From positions 1-5,508 of the forward strand of contig JANWWX010000093.1 of NCBI GenBank assembly GCA_025057195.1: 5,508 nt of DNA. Reading direction: 5' to 3'. Origin of the DNA: Leptospiraceae bacterium (GTDB lineage Bacteria; Spirochaetota; Leptospiria; Turneriellales; Turneriellaceae). Positions 5,303-5,508 of the stretch are shown here, in pieces; positions within the stretch are counted from its first letter, which is position 1; each line of letters begins with the position of its first letter. A program made the position numbers and the translations under genes. The notes under the pieces were generated by a model. It was given only the letters and a program-made list of their open reading frames with translations. It ran no database searches and had not been told where the DNA came from.

Positions 5303-5508
5303 CTTTTCTATTGGTGATGCTGTGCTTACCCCACACCGTAGCATACTCCACTGGTCGGTATTGCGTCCTTATGTGTGGAGTTTAGCATAATGGCTTTTTG
5401 CAGCCACCTGTAGGCAGCCAAGCATTGGTTGTTTAAAAATGCAAAAGTCACTAAGCACACCAATCCCATTGCTATGTTGCAATCCAGCGGCAAAACCCCG
5501 TTTTCTAT
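5303..5508. other. Unassigned region upstream of the monooxygenase gene
   Basis: No gene can be supported here. On the minus strand a frame is open from the window edge (5508) to TAA at 5328-5326, giving 60 residues with a hydrophobic stretch (IAMGLVCLVTFAFL) and five cysteines. A second minus frame is open from the edge for about 45 codons, and one plus frame is open from about 5410 to the edge. With several frames open at once and no recognisable protein, coding potential is ambiguous. If the first frame is the 3' end of a gene, it would sit directly upstream of the monooxygenase promoter in the same direction. Other contents are the inverted repeat at 5345-5381 and a short ATTGC/GCAAT inverted repeat (5468-5483). 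Confidence 0.3.
5345..5381. repeat. Inverted repeat upstream of the monooxygenase promoter
   Basis: ACTCCAC (5345-5351) and GTGGAGT (5375-5381) are perfect complements separated by 23 bases. Loosely similar flanks (GCAT before the left arm, TTAGC after the right arm) extend the symmetry with gaps. It lies about 43 bp upstream of the -35 box. It could be an operator or part of a structured RNA read from either strand; no T run follows closely enough to call a terminator. It may be chance. Confidence 0.3.

Noticed and set aside
3402..5330. GTGCTTACC occurring at 3402-3410 and again at 5322-5330
   Set aside because: Nine matching bases in 5.5 kb, with different surroundings and no symmetric relation to genes, is most likely chance.
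5287..5385. Short plus-strand frame beginning MNKVSTFLLVMLCL, resembling a signal peptide
   Set aside because: It is only 32 residues, starts inside the opposite-strand promoter, has no ribosome binding site and ends without a mature domain.

Overview
The window reads as chromosomal DNA of a diderm (Gram-negative-type) bacterium of moderate G+C. The diderm call rests on a partial AsmA-like protein and a neighbouring exported TPR protein. My impression is a spirochete of the Leptospirales (Turneriella or Leptonema type), but no marker gene here proves that, so treat it as a guess. There are no rRNA genes, tRNA genes, insertion sequences or CRISPR arrays that I can support.

Bases 1-3288 hold four genes on the plus strand in close order. 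They are the 3' part of an AsmA-like protein with a C-terminal coiled coil, a 105-residue protein with two membrane helices, a 226-residue protein with one membrane helix and a long charged tail, and a 289-residue exported TPR protein. The junctions are TGA directly followed by GTG, a 43-base gap, and a TGATG overlap. They look like an envelope gene cluster, with products in the inner membrane, spanning the periplasm, and in the periplasm. Only the first and last are recognisable by family, so any joint function is inference.

Bases 3289-3452 are non-coding and contain a foldable segment followed by a run of T, which may end the cluster. A stand-alone STAS-domain (anti-anti-sigma-like) protein follows at 3453-3797 on the plus strand.

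The minus strand from 5268 to 3790 encodes a flavin-dependent Baeyer-Villiger monooxygenase that closely resembles EthA, with all signature motifs present. It is convergent with the STAS gene, and the two 3' ends overlap in one 8-bp palindrome that supplies both stop codons. Its promoter has perfect sigma-70 hexamers 16 bp apart and lies so close to the ATG that the mRNA is probably leaderless.

Bases 5303-5508 contain a 7-bp inverted repeat and open frames running off the window edge, none of which I can assign. A recurring trait is that none of the five visible gene starts has a clear Shine-Dalgarno sequence.
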